NCBI GenBank assembly: GCA_018268135.1
Contig: JAFDXD010000154.1
Coordinates: forward strand, 1-63,076
DNA: 63,076 nucleotides
Direction: 5' to 3'
Origin: Bacteroidota bacterium
GTDB taxonomy: Bacteria; Bacteroidota; Bacteroidia; Chitinophagales; Chitinophagaceae
Part shown: positions 51,854-59,879 of the stretch, piece by piece
How positions within the stretch are numbered: the first letter of the stretch is position 1
How the letters are laid out: each line of letters begins with the position of its first letter
The notes under the pieces: generated by a model
Database searches by the model: none
The model's input: only the letters and a program-made list of their open reading frames with translations
What the model was told of the DNA's origin: nothing
Made by a program: the position numbers and the translations under genes

Positions 51854-53662
51854 TTAAAAGTAATTTATATACCCAAAGTGGATTTTTGAGGCTTCTCTCA
51901 AATCAAACTTCACATCATTTCTTTTGCCTACTGCAAAACTTAGATTGAGCAGGCCTGCTTTTGTTTCAAACAAAATTCCCAAGCCTGCTCCAATAAAATT
52001 GTTGCTTATATTAATATCCTGGTATTTATTTTTTGTCCATCCAATGTCAGTAAAAGTAAAAAGATATGAATTAAGACTTAATAAATACCGGTATTCTGCC
52101 GTAAACACTGTGTATTGAGTCGCATAAATACTCTCTTCATTAAATCCACGCAGCAGGTTGTACCCACCTATTTGAAATACTTCGTTTCTAAAAACTGTGG
52201 GGCTGCTGTAATAGCCTGCATGAACTGCAGCTTTTATAGTGGCCTTTTTCCCAACCGGTACATAATGGGCTACACCTGCTATAATCCTCAATTGGTAACT
52301 CTTTAATTTTAATGAGTCGTATAAACCGGCATAGTTAAATGAAGTGTCTTTAATAGATAAAATATCCTGATTGGGTTTTAAATTTTTTATTCCTACAATG
52401 GTAGTAATACTGGCTTCGTTGCCCCGGCGTGGATTTATTTTGTAATTGGTAGCCTGCCAATTGTAATTAAAGCCGGCATTTACCGCATGTACATCAATAT
52501 TAGAGGGCAGTTGTTTTTGTGCTTTAATAATATTGGTATCTACAGCACCTGATAGCAGGGTAGTATTTTGCAATTGTAAAAACAGTTTGCCAGTTTGGTT
52601 GTTGGATAAATTTACCTGTACGCCCGTTTGTGCATTTACCTGCAGGTAGCTTGAATCTTTTTTAAACAAATCAAATAAAAAACTAAACCCAAATGGCGAA
52701 TTAAAAATAAAGGGTTGATCGTACCCCAGATTGAGCCTGGGAGATTTAGGCTGCAACTGCTGCCACTTAAATAATAAACTCTCACCGGTACCAAACATAT
52801 TTTTAAGATCAAGGTTTACATCGCCGGTTAGCTGCAATTTGTTGGATTGATTATCGGATGGCAAAAATCCAACTAAAAAATTTACCTGGCTGCTACGCCT
52901 GGGCTGTACATATAAATTAAGTATGGAGCCACTCCCCAGCATGGTTAAGTCGGAGCTGTGAACAGGCGATACAAAGGGTAGTTCAATAATTTTTTTATCT
53001 ACCTGCTGCAGTTTCGATTTATTATAAATGCTACCATTGTCAATATTGAGGTAATGTTGTAAAAACCTGGGATTGATTTTTACTTTACCAAAAATTCTTA
53101 TACTATCTATGTGATAGAGTACTCCTTTTTTTACTTTTAATAACCCGGTTATCTTGTCATCGTTAATATTTATACTATCTAAATACACAGAAGCAAAGGG
53201 AAAGCCCTGGTTTTCATAATAATTAATAATGCGCTGCTGCAACTGCTGCAATTGTAAAAAATTAATGGGTTTCTTTGCAAAATTTTTTTCAGAAAAACCG
53301 CTTGCTTCCAAGGCATTTTGCTCAATAAGTACCGGGGTGAGTTGCAGCCAATTGTATTTTACCCCTGTGTATAATAAAATATTTACGGCATCATTTTGCT
53401 GCCATACACTATCTACTGAAGCTAAAGCATAACCCTTGCTGATAAGCAGCGCAGGGAGTTTGTTTACATAAGCCAACGCTTCTGCCTGGTTGGCAAATGT
53501 TGTTTGCAAATCAAGCCGGGGCATTGCAAAGCTGCTATCTTTGCCTGCAAAGTGAATATTTAATTTATAATCGCCGGCAGATGTAACTATCTGTGCATTT
53601 ATATTGAAAAACAAAATGCAGTTGCAGGTAAATAAAGCGAAAAAGATTTTTATAAAGCGCAA
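51854..53662 (-). CDS. BamA/TamA-family outer-membrane protein
   Basis: 602 aa, TTG start. Signal peptide (FIKIFFALFTCNCILFFNINAQ), one or two POTRA-like segments (LLISKGYALASVDSVW; LQQRIINYYENQGFPFASVYLD; HIDSIRIFGKVKINPRFL), then an Omp85-type barrel with a GYNLLRGFNEESIY motif, the RGF/Y signature of loop 6, and a terminal strand ending IHFGYINYF. It is shorter than BamA, so it is a TamA-like or accessory assembly or secretion protein. Divergent from hemW. Confidence 0.88.
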   Translation of the reverse strand: MRFIKIFFALFTCNCILFFNINAQIVTSAGDYKLNIHFAGKDSSFAMPRLDLQTTFANQAEALAYVNKLPALLISKGYALASVDSVWQQNDAVNILLYTGVKYNWLQLTPVLIEQNALEASGFSEKNFAKKPINFLQLQQLQQRIINYYENQGFPFASVYLDSININDDKITGLLKVKKGVLYHIDSIRIFGKVKINPRFLQHYLNIDNGSIYNKSKLQQVDKKIIELPFVSPVHSSDLTMLGSGSILNLYVQPRRSSQVNFLVGFLPSDNQSNKLQLTGDVNLDLKNMFGTGESLLFKWQQLQPKSPRLNLGYDQPFIFNSPFGFSFLFDLFKKDSSYLQVNAQTGVQVNLSNNQTGKLFLQLQNTTLLSGAVDTNIIKAQKQLPSNIDVHAVNAGFNYNWQATNYKINPRRGNEASITTIVGIKNLKPNQDILSIKDTSFNYAGLYDSLKLKSYQLRIIAGVAHYVPVGKKATIKAAVHAGYYSSPTVFRNEVFQIGGYNLLRGFNEESIYATQYTVFTAEYRYLLSLNSYLFTFTDIGWTKNKYQDINISNNFIGAGLGILFETKAGLLNLSFAVGKRNDVKFDLREASKIHFGYINYF

Positions 53663-53713
53663 ACAAAAAATATTTATAACCAGTAAAAATTCAGAAACGT
53701 AAATCTACAAATT

Positions 53714-54841
53714 TTGGCAGGCATTTACATTCATATTCCATATTGCAGGCAGGCATGTACCTATTGCAATTTTCATTTTTCTACTTCCCTGAAGCATAAA
53801 AAAGATTTGTTACAAGCCCTTGTTACAGAAATTAACCTGACTGCCCCCAAAGATAACGTTGAAACTATTGACACAGTATATTTTGGCGGCGGCACCCCCA
53901 GTTTATTAACAAGCGAAGAGCTTACCTTCATTTTTAATTCTGTACATAATCATTTTTATATATCGCCGCAAGCTGAGATAACCCTTGAAGCAAACCCGGA
54001 TGATATTAGTAAAAAAATATTAGCAGATTGGCTTCAACTGGGTGTAAACAGGCTAAGCCTGGGCATACAATCGTTTGATGAAGATGAGCTACGCTGGATG
54101 AACCGGGCGCATAATGCTGCACAAAGCCTTCAAAGTATTGATGATATTATTGAAGCAGGATTTACAAATTTTTCGGTAGATCTTATTTATGGCTCTCCTT
54201 TGCTAAATAATAATACATTGAAAAAAAATGCTGAAATTATTTTCAATAAAAAAATACCTCATATAAGCGCTTATGCTTTAACGGTAGAGGCAAAGACAGC
54301 CCTGTATAAAATGATTGAGAAACATGATAGCCCTGCAATAGATACCAACAGGCAGGCGGAGCAATTTGAAATATTATTACAACTTACTGAAGATGCCGGC
54401 TATGAACAATATGAAATCAGCAATTTTGCCCGCCCCGGTTATAGAAGCAGGCACAATAGCAGCTATTGGCAAGGCAAGCCTTACTATGGCTTTGGGCCGG
54501 CGGCTCATTCATTTGATGGAAAAAATATTCGCAGATGGAATATTGCAAACAATGCACTTTATATACAATCTCTGAAAAAAAATGAAATTCCTTTTGAGGA
54601 AGAAATATTAACCCGGGAGCAACAATTAAATGAATACATCATGACTTCGTTGAGAACTATTGAGGGATTGAATTTAGAAATTGTAAATAAAAAATTTGGG
54701 GCTGAAGAAGTAAAAAAAATATTAGCTCAAAGCAAAAAATATCTTGAAGAAAAATTGATGAGGCAAGAAAATGGTTTTATTATTTTAAATAAAGAAGGAA
54801 AATTTTTAGCAGACGGAATTGCAGCAGATTTATTTTTTTAA
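53714..54841 (+). CDS. hemW: Radical SAM haem chaperone HemW
   Basis: 375 aa. The start is TTG: the protein must begin xAGIYIHIPYC, the usual HemW N-terminus, and no ATG is available upstream in frame. The radical SAM cluster motif is CRQACTYC (CxxxCxxC), followed by YFGGGTPSLL, RLSLGIQSFDEDEL and RHNSSYWQGKPYYGFGP, which contains the HNxxYW of HemW. This separates it from coproporphyrinogen dehydrogenase HemN. It binds haem and delivers it to respiratory proteins in studied species. Confidence 0.93.
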   Translation: MAGIYIHIPYCRQACTYCNFHFSTSLKHKKDLLQALVTEINLTAPKDNVETIDTVYFGGGTPSLLTSEELTFIFNSVHNHFYISPQAEITLEANPDDISKKILADWLQLGVNRLSLGIQSFDEDELRWMNRAHNAAQSLQSIDDIIEAGFTNFSVDLIYGSPLLNNNTLKKNAEIIFNKKIPHISAYALTVEAKTALYKMIEKHDSPAIDTNRQAEQFEILLQLTEDAGYEQYEISNFARPGYRSRHNSSYWQGKPYYGFGPAAHSFDGKNIRRWNIANNALYIQSLKKNEIPFEEEILTREQQLNEYIMTSLRTIEGLNLEIVNKKFGAEEVKKILAQSKKYLEEKLMRQENGFIILNKEGKFLADGIAADLFF

Positions 54842-54949
54842 ATGCCTCAACTTTTGCTTTAGTGCTATGGCAAGCTGTGCAATTATTGCAATGGCTACCA
54901 TTATCAATATTTCATTGTAATTAAAGTTTGAAAACGACAATGGCATCAT
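54830..54949 (-). CDS. Small one-helix membrane protein, 39 aa
   Basis: An ORF of 40 codons beginning ATG ATG, 30 bases after the gpsA stop, and overlapping the end of hemW by 12 bases on the opposite strand. It has a short N-terminus (MMPLSFSNFNYNE), one hydrophobic helix (ILIMVAIAIIAQLAIAL) and a basic tail (KQKLRHLKK) giving a clear positive-inside topology. Likely cotranscribed with gpsA. No family is recognised; the evidence is composition and position only. Confidence 0.5.
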   Translation of the reverse strand: MMPLSFSNFNYNEILIMVAIAIIAQLAIALKQKLRHLKK

Positions 54950-54979
54950 AAAGTAAAAAGTTATTTAGTTACCCAATTC

Positions 54980-56014
54980 TTAAATCAATTCTGATTCTAT
55001 CTGACTAAAGGCATTTTGCGGTTGCCTTCCCTGCCAAAGGATGTCATATATGGCATTGGCAATGGGCATTTCGGCTCCAACTTTTTCATTAATAATTTTC
55101 ATACAACTGCTTGCATTATACCCTTCTGCAACCATCTTCATTTCGAGCTGTGCCGCTTTTACTGTATAGCCTTTACCAATCATATTGCCAAAAGCCCTGT
55201 TGCGGCTATGGAGTGAATAACAGGTAACCAGCAAATCGCCCAGATACACTGAAGCTGCATAATTTGCCCTCAATTGTTGTTTGTTTTTATTATGCTCCAG
55301 GTAGCCAACTTCGGCATTAATGATTCCGGCTTTTCTTAAAAACCCGGCCATTTCATCTGCACTATTTGCAATGAGTACACTTAAAAAATTATCTCCATAA
55401 TCGAGCCCATGAGCAATACCTGCCCCAACTGCATAAATATTTTTTAATACGGCAGCATATTGTACTCCATAAATATCTTTATTTAAAACCGTATTTAAGT
55501 AATCTGTTTTAAAATGAGAAGCAATGGTTGCTGTAGTATCTTCATCTATCCCTGTAAAAGTCAGGTACGATAATTTTTCGGCAGCCACTTCCTCTGCATG
55601 GCATGGGCCAAGTACAGCAAAATAATTTTGTATAGATACCCCAAATTCATTTTTTAGATAATCATTGAGCAACAAATTTTCATCAGGCAAAATTCCTTTT
55701 ATGGCAGATACAATTTTTTTATTGTCAAAAGTATTTTTAGGCAATTTGTTTAAAGCATCTGTAGTATATGCAGAAGGAATGGCGATTACTATTGTATCAC
55801 ATTTTTTTATTACTTCCTCAGCATTGGTAGAGAGCGTAAGTTTAGCCATATTGAACCTTGCAGAAGAAAGGTACTGAGGATTGTGGTGGCGGTTTGTAAA
55901 TTGTTGAATAGCTTCTTCGCTGCGGTTCCACCAGTAAATATGTTGGCCATTGTCGGTTAATATTTTTGCCAGGGCTGTACCCCAGCTTCCGCTACCAAGT
56001 ATTCCAAAAGTCAT
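54980..56014 (-). CDS. gpsA: NAD(P)H-dependent glycerol-3-phosphate dehydrogenase
   Basis: 344 aa; makes glycerol-3-phosphate for phospholipids from DHAP. The dinucleotide motif GSGSWGTALA is at 6-15, then NRHHNPQYLS, VIAIPSAY and the catalytic lysine in AVLKNIYAVGAGIAHGL. Normal length. It follows rnc on the same strand, about 50 bases later, and is followed by the 39-aa ORF. Confidence 0.95.
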   Translation of the reverse strand: MTFGILGSGSWGTALAKILTDNGQHIYWWNRSEEAIQQFTNRHHNPQYLSSARFNMAKLTLSTNAEEVIKKCDTIVIAIPSAYTTDALNKLPKNTFDNKKIVSAIKGILPDENLLLNDYLKNEFGVSIQNYFAVLGPCHAEEVAAEKLSYLTFTGIDEDTTATIASHFKTDYLNTVLNKDIYGVQYAAVLKNIYAVGAGIAHGLDYGDNFLSVLIANSADEMAGFLRKAGIINAEVGYLEHNKNKQQLRANYAASVYLGDLLVTCYSLHSRNRAFGNMIGKGYTVKAAQLEMKMVAEGYNASSCMKIINEKVGAEMPIANAIYDILWQGRQPQNAFSQIESELI

Positions 56015-56064
56015 GCTTTTACTTTTGATAGTTTGTATAAATCATTTGCCCATTAAGCTTTGGG

Positions 56065-56715
56065 TTACAGGCCTAGTTTTTCTACAGCTATTTGTGCTGC
56101 TACCTGGCTGGCTTCTTTTTTATTATATCCTTTAGCCTGGGCTACCAGTTCGCCATCTACTGTAGCGCCAATGGTAAATAATCTTCGGCCATTTTCAAAT
56201 TTCTCATCTAATGTTTCAAACTCAAGTGCTTTACCATTTTTATTTGCCCAGCCGTATAGTTTGTTTTTTATATTTATTTCCTGGCTTTCGAGGTCATCAA
56301 TAAATAAGTGAGGGAGAATGATAAACTTTTCTACCCAGGTTTGTGTTTTTTTATACCCTTTATCAAGATAAACTGCGCCAATCAGGGCTTCGAGTGTGTT
56401 ACCAAAAATTTGAGATATTTTTAAAGCGTTATCAAATTTATTATAAAAGGTAATTTTTTTAAGCCCCATTTTTAAAGCTATTTCATTTAGCTTTTGGCGG
56501 TTTACCATTTTGCTCCTCATCTCGGTTAAAAATCCTTCGCCTTTGTAGGGATATTTTCTAAAAAGATAATGTGCAATGATGGAGCTTAAAACGGCATCGC
56601 CTAAAAATTCAAGGCGCTCGTTATTTTCGTCTGCCCCTTCTCTTACGGAGCGGTGGCTTAGAGCCGTTTTGTACAGGGTAAGATCGTCCGGGGTAAATCC
56701 CAGCACATTATTCAA
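56065..56715 (-). CDS. rnc: Ribonuclease III
   Basis: At least 216 aa. It processes rRNA and structured mRNAs. Catalytic motif ERLEFLGDAVLS and the second acidic site TLEALIGAVYLDKG are intact; the C-terminal double-strand RNA-binding domain ends with the KKEASQVAAQIAVEKL motif. There is no in-frame ATG: the frame starts at a stop (56796) and continues through FIDIFDAEPKKKAFKKQ to the TTG at 56715. Chitinophagaceae homologues usually have such an N-terminal extension, so the true start may be an unusual codon upstream. The order acpP-fabF-rnc is typical. Confidence 0.85.
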   Translation of the reverse strand: MNNVLGFTPDDLTLYKTALSHRSVREGADENNERLEFLGDAVLSSIIAHYLFRKYPYKGEGFLTEMRSKMVNRQKLNEIALKMGLKKITFYNKFDNALKISQIFGNTLEALIGAVYLDKGYKKTQTWVEKFIILPHLFIDDLESQEINIKNKLYGWANKNGKALEFETLDEKFENGRRLFTIGATVDGELVAQAKGYNKKEASQVAAQIAVEKLGL

Positions 56716-56971
56716 CTGTTTTTTAAATGCCTTTTTTTTAGGCTCAGCATCAAAAATATCTATAAAAAATTGTAGTGTACTGATAGTAAAATTTTATATG
56801 AAATTAAGTTATTTGCCTTTACCAAAAAACTGAAATTACATTTTCCAGCATTCAGCATCATTGCAAGGAATGCTTACACTAAGTAGCGTGAAAAAATAAT
56901 ATTGTACACAAATGTAAAATATTAGCATTTAAAATAAATGGCAAAAAACAAAACAGATATTCCGGTTGGAA

Positions 56972-58225
56972 TTATGGCTTGTATTTTTTGATAATAACAG
57001 AGGCATTGTGCCCGCCAAAGCCAAAAGTATTGCTAAGAGCAGCATTCACAGTTTTATGTTGAGCTTTGTTGAAAGTAAAATCGAGTTTGGGATCAAGCTC
57101 GGGGTCATCTGTAAAATGATTGATAGTAGGAGGGATTACATCTTTGGTAACAGCCATAATACAAGCCAAAGCTTCTAAAGCTCCGGCGGCACCAAGGCAA
57201 TGGCCAGTCATGCTTTTTGTACTGCTTATATTGAGATGGTATGCATGTTCGCCAAAAACGCTGAGTATTGCTTTTGATTCTGCAATATCGCCTAATGGTG
57301 TAGAAGTACCGTGTACATTTATGTAATCAATTTCTTCGGGTTTCATACCTGCATCTGCAAGAGTTACAGTCATTACATTTTTGGCGCCCAGCCCATCGGG
57401 ATGTGGGGCTGTAATATGGTATGCATCTGCAGAGGCTCCACCACCGGCAATTTCGCAATAAATTTTTGCGCCACGAGCAAGGGCATGTTCAAGGCTTTCT
57501 AACACCAGCACTCCGGCTCCTTCGCCCATTACAAATCCGTCTCTGTCTTTATCAAAAGGCCGGCTTGCCGTTTTGGGGTCGTCGTTTCTTTCGCTAAGAG
57601 CCTTCATGGCATTAAAGCCACCCACACCTGCTGCACTAATAACGGCTTCGCTGCCGCCGGTAATAATAATATCAGCTTTATTGAGCCTAATATTATCAAA
57701 TGCATCAATAATGGCATTGGTGCTGGATGCGCAGGCGCTTACTACTGCAAAGTTTGGCCCTCTAAAGCCATGCCTCATAGATATTTGCCCGGCGGCAATA
57801 TCTAATATCATTTTTGGAATAAAAAATGGATTGAACCTGGGAGTACCATCGCCTGAAGCAAAATTGATTACTTCTTCCTGAAAGGTAATGAGGCCGCCAA
57901 TGCCGCTTGCGAAAATAACGCCTACCCTGTCGGGGTTTACATTTTCTTTTGAAATGCCTGCATCTTTTACTGCTTCATCGCTTGCTATTAAAGCAAACTG
58001 GCAGTAGCGATCCATTTTTCTGGCTTCCTTACGATCGATATAAGTAGTGGGGTCAAAGTCTTTAACCTCACAGGCAAACCGAGTTTTAAATTTGGTAACG
58101 TCAAATTGTTTGATAAAATCGCAACCACTTACCCCTGCTGCCAAACCCTGCCAATATTCATCAACAGTTTTGCCTAATGGAGTAAGGGCGCCCAAACCGG
58201 TAACTACTACTCTTTTTAAAGCCAT
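56972..58225 (-). CDS. fabF: Beta-ketoacyl-ACP synthase II
   Basis: 417 aa; chain-elongating condensing enzyme of fatty-acid synthesis. Catalytic Cys165 in VVSACASSTNAI, then VHGTSTPLGD and TKSMTGHCLGAAGALE with the two active-site His, and SNTFGFGGHNAS near the C-terminus. All residues intact. Fifty-seven bases downstream of acpP, with a small GAAA-loop hairpin between. Confidence 0.96.
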   Translation of the reverse strand: MALKRVVVTGLGALTPLGKTVDEYWQGLAAGVSGCDFIKQFDVTKFKTRFACEVKDFDPTTYIDRKEARKMDRYCQFALIASDEAVKDAGISKENVNPDRVGVIFASGIGGLITFQEEVINFASGDGTPRFNPFFIPKMILDIAAGQISMRHGFRGPNFAVVSACASSTNAIIDAFDNIRLNKADIIITGGSEAVISAAGVGGFNAMKALSERNDDPKTASRPFDKDRDGFVMGEGAGVLVLESLEHALARGAKIYCEIAGGGASADAYHITAPHPDGLGAKNVMTVTLADAGMKPEEIDYINVHGTSTPLGDIAESKAILSVFGEHAYHLNISSTKSMTGHCLGAAGALEALACIMAVTKDVIPPTINHFTDDPELDPKLDFTFNKAQHKTVNAALSNTFGFGGHNASVIIKKYKP

Positions 58226-58257
58226 AACAATTTGCCTGTGATAGTTAAAATGCTCGC

Positions 58258-58269
58258 AGGCTTTCGCCT
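58258..58269 (-). other. GAAA-tetraloop hairpin between acpP and fabF
   Basis: On the minus strand AGGC-GAAA-GCCT, a stable tetraloop stem in the 57-base gap. Candidate RNase or stability element that lets acpP be made in excess over fabF. Confidence 0.4.
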
Positions 58270-58282
58270 TACGAATGAAAAA

Positions 58283-58519
58283 TTACTTAGCGTTTTCTTC
58301 TAAATAAGATACTGCCTGACCAACAGTGGTGATGGTTTCAGCCTGTTCATCCGGAATTGAAATATTAAATTCTTTTTCAAATTCCATGATTAGTTCAACT
58401 GTGTCGAGGCTATCGGCACCTAAATCATTAGTAAAAGAAGCTTCATTGGTAACTTCTGCTTCATCTACTCCTAATTTGTCAACAATAATTTTTTTAACTC
58501 TTGTTGCAATGTCTGACAT
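58283..58519 (-). CDS. acpP: Acyl carrier protein
   Basis: 78 aa, the normal length. Carries growing acyl chains on phosphopantetheine attached to Ser37 in [15 protein letters not shown]. Acidic throughout, as expected. First gene of acpP-fabF-rnc with a near-ideal promoter. Confidence 0.97.
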   Translation of the reverse strand: MSDIATRVKKIIVDKLGVDEAEVTNEASFTNDLGADSLDTVELIMEFEKEFNISIPDEQAETITTVGQAVSYLEENAK

Positions 58520-58547
58520 GATAGTAAAATTTAGTTAATACAGTTTA

Positions 58548-58577
58548 CAAAAATATATCTTTTGCTTAAAATACAAA
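58548..58577 (-). promoter_or_regulatory. acpP promoter
   Basis: Minus strand TTTG (58574-58577), 18-base spacer, TATTTTTG (58548-58555). Full match to the Bacteroidota pattern, 28 bases before the acpP ATG. Confidence 0.8.
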
Positions 58578-58748
58578 GAAATAGCAAACAAACTATATAA
58601 CCCACATTTATTTCGAGTATTTTTTAAAAAAAATACTATAAAAAATAAGTTTGGGGTATAAATCTGCTTTAAGGTTTCATTATTTAGAAAATTATGTATC
58701 TTGTATAATCTTCCTTAAGCTTTAAAATTTTTAAACTAAAACTAACAG

Positions 58749-59180
58749 ATGGGACTAAAGCAAATAGACTTTGGCAGCAAAGAGTACCAGCAAATGGTAA
58801 AGCTAAGGACTCAAATATTGCGGCAGCCACTTGGGCTTAGCTTTACGCCGGAAGAGCTTGAGAAAGAAAAAGACAATATTCTTATTGCTGCTTTTGATGA
58901 AGATGAAATGCTGGGATGCTGTATGCTTATAAAAATTGATAATCAAACCTTACAACTAAGGCAGATGGCCGTAAATAATAACCTGCAGGGCAAGGGTATT
59001 GGCGCTTCTATAATGGCCTTTGCAGAAAATATAAGCCGCGACCGTGGTTATAAAAAATTAATTATGCATGCCAGGGATACTGCTATTGGTTTTTACGAAA
59101 AATTTGGCTACAAAGTAATAGGTGATGGTTTTTTGGAGCTGAACATACCGCACCATATTATGGAAAAAAAGATTTCATAA
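58749..59180 (+). CDS. GNAT family N-acetyltransferase
   Basis: 143 aa GNAT fold. The acetyl-CoA binding motif A is LRQMAVNNNLQGKGIGASIMAFAE, seen as LQGKGIGASIMA, followed by KLIMHARDTAIGFYEKFGYKV. Resembles the ElaA/YjgM-like cytosolic acetyltransferases; the acceptor is unknown. Divergent from acpP; convergent with the YcxB-like gene. Confidence 0.88.
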   Translation: MGLKQIDFGSKEYQQMVKLRTQILRQPLGLSFTPEELEKEKDNILIAAFDEDEMLGCCMLIKIDNQTLQLRQMAVNNNLQGKGIGASIMAFAENISRDRGYKKLIMHARDTAIGFYEKFGYKVIGDGFLELNIPHHIMEKKIS

Positions 59181-59190
59181 TTTCCTGCAC

Positions 59191-59673
59191 TTATTTTTTT
59201 CTATTAATTTTTTCAGAAAAAATTTTTCTTGCTTTAGATTCGTCTTCCCCCTGAAAAGCCTCTTTGGGCAAAATAAAAAATGAACGTGGATTAAAATACA
59301 GGTGAAAAAAATGCGGGCTTTCCATCCAGGTGCTAAAATCTGACCAGGGCCATGCCTTGCTGCCTCTTTCATTTTCCAGCATAAACTCTGTATTATTTAA
59401 ATGAGCTCTAAACCTGTCTTTAAAAGTAGCTGCTCTTTTATAAATAATAAATGGCAAAAAAAACCAAAATACAAACATTAAAAAAAACCACAACATTGAG
59501 CTTACCAAAAATGCCAGGGGATCTATTTTTTTAAAGAAATACAGCCCGGCAGATACTATTGCAAATACATTTACCAGTATCATCATTATTTTTATTTCTC
59601 TTTGGCTGATAAAATGATAGCGCAATGCCTGGATGACCTTGCCTTTATTATAAGTAAAAAATATAGACTCCAT
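59191..59673 (-). CDS. YcxB-like family membrane protein
   Basis: 160 aa from the ATG at 59673 (MESIFFTYNKG); the frame is open to 59715, but the extra 14 residues are atypical. Two hydrophobic segments (IKIMMILVNVFAIVSAGLYFF split in two, LAFLVSSMLWFFLMFVFWFF) precede a PH-like domain (WSDFSTWMESPHFFHLYF, SFFILPKEAF), the layout of the YcxB-like family. Unknown function. Confidence 0.75.
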   Translation of the reverse strand: MESIFFTYNKGKVIQALRYHFISQREIKIMMILVNVFAIVSAGLYFFKKIDPLAFLVSSMLWFFLMFVFWFFLPFIIYKRAATFKDRFRAHLNNTEFMLENERGSKAWPWSDFSTWMESPHFFHLYFNPRSFFILPKEAFQGEDESKARKIFSEKINRKK

Positions 59674-59823
59674 TTTGCAAATATAATTGATAAGCAACAG
59701 CATTGTTGCAGCCATTCATAAAATCAGGGCTTCAATATTTATTCCTGCATTTGGCCTATCAAAATCAATTATTATAATTGTACCATTGAATGTACATTCA
59801 TTTTTTACTACCGCATGTTTAAT

Positions 59824-59850
59824 AAAAAAAGCTACCGCATGTGCAGTAGC
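59824..59850 (-). terminator. Terminator of the PQQ-repeat protein gene
   Basis: Stem GCTAC/GTAGC (59831-59835, 59846-59850), extended by GC/GC around a mismatch, followed on the minus strand by seven T. Confidence 0.7.
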
Positions 59851-59879
59851 CTTTAGCTTAACCTCTGGTTTAAATAATT

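Noticed and set aside
59809-59843. Direct repeat CTACCGCATGT near the PQQ gene terminator
   Set aside because: Two 11-base copies 22 bases apart; too short and local to support more than a duplicated stem arm.
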